Part shown: piece by piece, positions 5,978 to 7,634 of the stretch
Layout of the letters: every line of letters starts with the position of its first letter
How positions within the stretch are numbered: the stretch's first letter is position 1
Assembly: GCA_035541775.1 (NCBI GenBank)
Contig: DATKMP010000064.1
Span: forward strand, 1-7,634
Source of the DNA: DATKMP01 sp035541775
Lineage (GTDB): Bacteria > Bacteroidota > Ignavibacteria > UBA10030
DNA: 7,634 bases
Direction: 5' to 3'
Program-made: the position numbers and the translations under genes
Notes under the pieces: model-generated
What the model was told of the DNA's origin: nothing
Database searches by the model: none
What the model saw: only the letters and a program-made list of their open reading frames with translations

Positions 5978-6787
5978 GTGGGTAAAATCATCGTTGTGGC
6001 AAATCAAAAAGGCGGCGTGGGAAAAACGACGACTGCCATCAATCTTGCTGCGTCGTTAGCCGCAGCGGAAAAACGCGTCTTGCTGATCGACAACGACCCG
6101 CAGGCAAATGCCACCAGCGGCGTCGGCGCCTCCGGCACGGAAGGACGTACCATTTACGAAGTACTCGTCGGTGAGCTTCCCGCCGCCGATGCAATCATCC
6201 CGACACAAATGCCGTACCTCTCCGTTCTCCCTTCCCACATCAACCTTGTCGGCGCAGAAGTGGAATTAGTGGAAGCGGACAATCGCGAGCACTTATTGAC
6301 GACAGCGCTTCAGCCAATCAAAGATCGGTTCGATTTTATTATTATCGATTGTCCGCCTTCGCTCGGCTTGCTGACGCTCAATGCCCTGACCGTTGCCGAT
6401 TCCATTCTCATTCCGGTGCAATGCGAATATTTTGCGCTGGAAGGATTGGGGCAATTGTTCAGCACCATCAACATGGTCAAGAAAACATTGAACGCCAATC
6501 TCGATATCGAAGGCGTGTTAATGACGATGTACGATTCGCGCCTGCGGCTTTCCAACCAGATTGTGGATGAAGTGAAGCGCTACTTCGGCGATAAAGTTTT
6601 TACCACCATCGTCTCGCGCAATATTCGTTTGAGCGAGGCGCCCAGTTTCGGTAAACCGATTATTCTGTACGATGCCATTTCCACCGGCTCGCGTCATTAT
6701 ATGGACCTTGCAAAAGAAGTGTTGAAGAACAATAAATTTTTCTCCGTTGCGCCGATGATGCAACCTCATTCGGCGGGAGGAATGTAA
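5978..6787 (+). CDS. parA: ParA/Soj chromosome-partitioning ATPase
   Basis: This 269-residue protein is of normal chromosomal ParA length, without the N-terminal DNA-binding extension of plasmid type Ia ParA. The deviant Walker A motif is KGGVGKTT (11-18, signature Lys 11 and catalytic Lys 16). IDNDPQAN (37-44) gives the Walker A' Asp 38, and IIIDCPPSLG (121-130) is Walker B with D124. Family knowledge: ATP-dependent dimers bind DNA non-specifically and move ParB-parS complexes, with ParB stimulating ATP hydrolysis, so it acts on the nucleoid at origin segregation. The start is GTG 5978, the only start between the in-frame TAA at 5966 and the Walker motif; no clear Shine-Dalgarno is visible. 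Codon 39-40 reads Asn-Asp where many ParA proteins have a different residue before the Asp. The stop is followed after 3 bases by parB, forming an operon. Confidence 0.97.
   Translation: MGKIIVVANQKGGVGKTTTAINLAASLAAAEKRVLLIDNDPQANATSGVGASGTEGRTIYEVLVGELPAADAIIPTQMPYLSVLPSHINLVGAEVELVEADNREHLLTTALQPIKDRFDFIIIDCPPSLGLLTLNALTVADSILIPVQCEYFALEGLGQLFSTINMVKKTLNANLDIEGVLMTMYDSRLRLSNQIVDEVKRYFGDKVFTTIVSRNIRLSEAPSFGKPIILYDAISTGSRHYMDLAKEVLKNNKFFSVAPMMQPHSAGGM
6775..6780 (+). promoter_or_regulatory. parB: Shine-Dalgarno of parB inside the parA 3' end
   Basis: GGGAGG (6775-6780) lies within the last codons of parA, 10 bases before ATG 6791. It supports that start and suggests that parB translation is coupled to parA. 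Confidence 0.65.
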
Positions 6788-6790
6788 TCG

Positions 6791-7634
6791 ATGACCACAC
6801 CGAAGAAATCCGTCCTCGGGCGCGGACTGAGTGCGTTAATTCCCAAAACGCCGCTGATGGAAGTGAGCGTGCAAGAAGGCGCCATCGAACGCGACAGCGG
6901 CGAGATCGGCATTATTGCCAGCGTTGAGATTTCCAAGATTCAACCGAATCCGTTTCAGCCGCGCACCGATTTTGACCCGAGTGCGTTAGAAGAATTAACA
7001 AAATCCATTCGGGAAAAAGGAATTATTCAACCTATTACGGTTCGCCGCGTACCGAATGGATACCAGCTTATTTCCGGCGAGCGGCGACTGCGTGCTGCAC
7101 AGGGCGCCAAGTTGCGGAATATCCCGGCGTATATTATTGCCGTTGCCACCGATGAAGAGATGCTGGAACTTGCGCTCATCGAAAATATCCAGCGCGAATA
7201 TTTGAATCCGATGGAAGTCGCCATCGCCTACCAGCGATTAATGGATGAATGCCGCCTCGTGCCGGAAGATATAGCCCAGCGTGTCGGCAAAGATCGCAGT
7301 ACCGTTACCAATTTTATTCGCTTGCTGAAACTGCCGGGAAAAATTCAGGAAGGATTGCGAAAAGAAAAAATTTCGATGGGACATGCGCGCGCACTCATTA
7401 CGCTGCCCAGCGAACGTACCCAGTTGCGGATGTACGAAAAAATTATCGACGGCGGACTTTCTGTACGCAAAGTCGAAGATATGGTACGCGCATCGCAACA
7501 GCCGAAGAAAAAATCTTCCAGCGCACAGCACGAAGACACACATTCTTCCGCCAGCATTCAATCGCTGGAAGAACGGCTGCGGCAAGCGCTCGGCACAAAA
7601 GTAAAAGTTCACACCAAAGGCAGCGGGCGCGGTG
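6791..7634 (+). CDS. parB: ParB/Spo0J centromere-binding partition protein (3' end cut by the window)
   Basis: 281 residues are visible and the frame runs off the right edge; relatives are usually about 290-310 residues, so only the tail of the dimerisation domain is missing. An N-terminal ParA-contact motif, LGRGLSALIP (9-18), is followed by a flexible stretch. The ParB/Srx CTPase domain has QPNPFQPR (51-58), the CTP-binding box GERRLRAA (96-103) and ENIQRE (131-136). A helix-turn-helix (about 158-180, with EDIAQRVGKDRSTV) recognises parS, and GHARAL (197-202) is the conserved following motif. A Ser/Lys/His-rich linker (about 236-256) leads to the C-terminal domain (SIQSLEERLRQALGTKVKV). Family knowledge: ParB loads at parS, closes as a CTP-bound sliding clamp and stimulates ParA. 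It starts 3 bases after the parA stop. No parS-like palindrome was found in the window. Confidence 0.96.
   Translation, partial: MTTPKKSVLGRGLSALIPKTPLMEVSVQEGAIERDSGEIGIIASVEISKIQPNPFQPRTDFDPSALEELTKSIREKGIIQPITVRRVPNGYQLISGERRLRAAQGAKLRNIPAYIIAVATDEEMLELALIENIQREYLNPMEVAIAYQRLMDECRLVPEDIAQRVGKDRSTVTNFIRLLKLPGKIQEGLRKEKISMGHARALITLPSERTQLRMYEKIIDGGLSVRKVEDMVRASQQPKKKSSSAQHEDTHSSASIQSLEERLRQALGTKVKVHTKGSGRG

Overview
The window is a stretch of bacterial chromosome of about 47-50% GC, except for a clearly AT-rich left end (roughly positions 1-830). No rRNA, tRNA, transposase or CRISPR array is visible. The chromosomal-type ParA and ParB, and a large membrane hybrid histidine kinase with two C-terminal receiver domains, suggest a free-living, signalling-rich bacterium, probably Gram-negative. 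The style of the proteins and the A/T-rich palindromic intergenic repeat loosely recall the Bacteroidota/Chlorobi/Ignavibacteria side of the tree, but nothing in the sequence fixes the phylum.

Layout, left to right. (1) Positions 2-821, + strand: an AT-rich gene of unknown function that enters from the left. It is open in one frame to a stop at 226 and continues convincingly in the next frame from about 192 to 821. The best reading is a single protein of about 270 visible residues, with a soluble N-terminal part and three C-terminal membrane helices, broken by a 1-base shift near 197-199. (2) Positions 822-1040: a non-coding gap between convergent genes, holding two short hairpins and a nested inverted repeat. 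(3) Positions 5071 down to 1041, - strand: a two-gene kinase operon. The first gene encodes a membrane hybrid kinase (TM - periplasmic sensor - TM - HAMP - GAF - HisKA - HATPase - REC - REC). Eleven bases later comes a soluble REC - HisKA - HATPase kinase whose Shine-Dalgarno overlaps the first gene's stop codon. (4) Positions 5072-5405: a divergent control region with repeated motifs. (5) Positions 5406-5807, + strand: a stand-alone CheY-like receiver closed by a strong intrinsic terminator at 5841-5868. (6) Positions 5978-7634, + strand: parA followed after 3 bases by parB, which is cut by the right edge.

Working together: the two kinases and the single receiver form a compact signalling cluster with four receiver domains and two kinase cores, but no HPt domain and no DNA-binding or enzymatic output domain in view. 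Phosphate probably moves among the receivers and out to a target encoded elsewhere; the stand-alone receiver is the obvious candidate carrier. The parAB pair is the chromosome origin segregation system (ParA ATPase, ParB CTPase/parS-binding clamp) and is separated from the signalling cluster by the terminator. No new defence or mobile system could be demonstrated. The points most worth a second look are the frameshifted AT-rich membrane gene, the nested palindrome beside it, and the outputless kinase cluster with its repeat-rich divergent promoter region.
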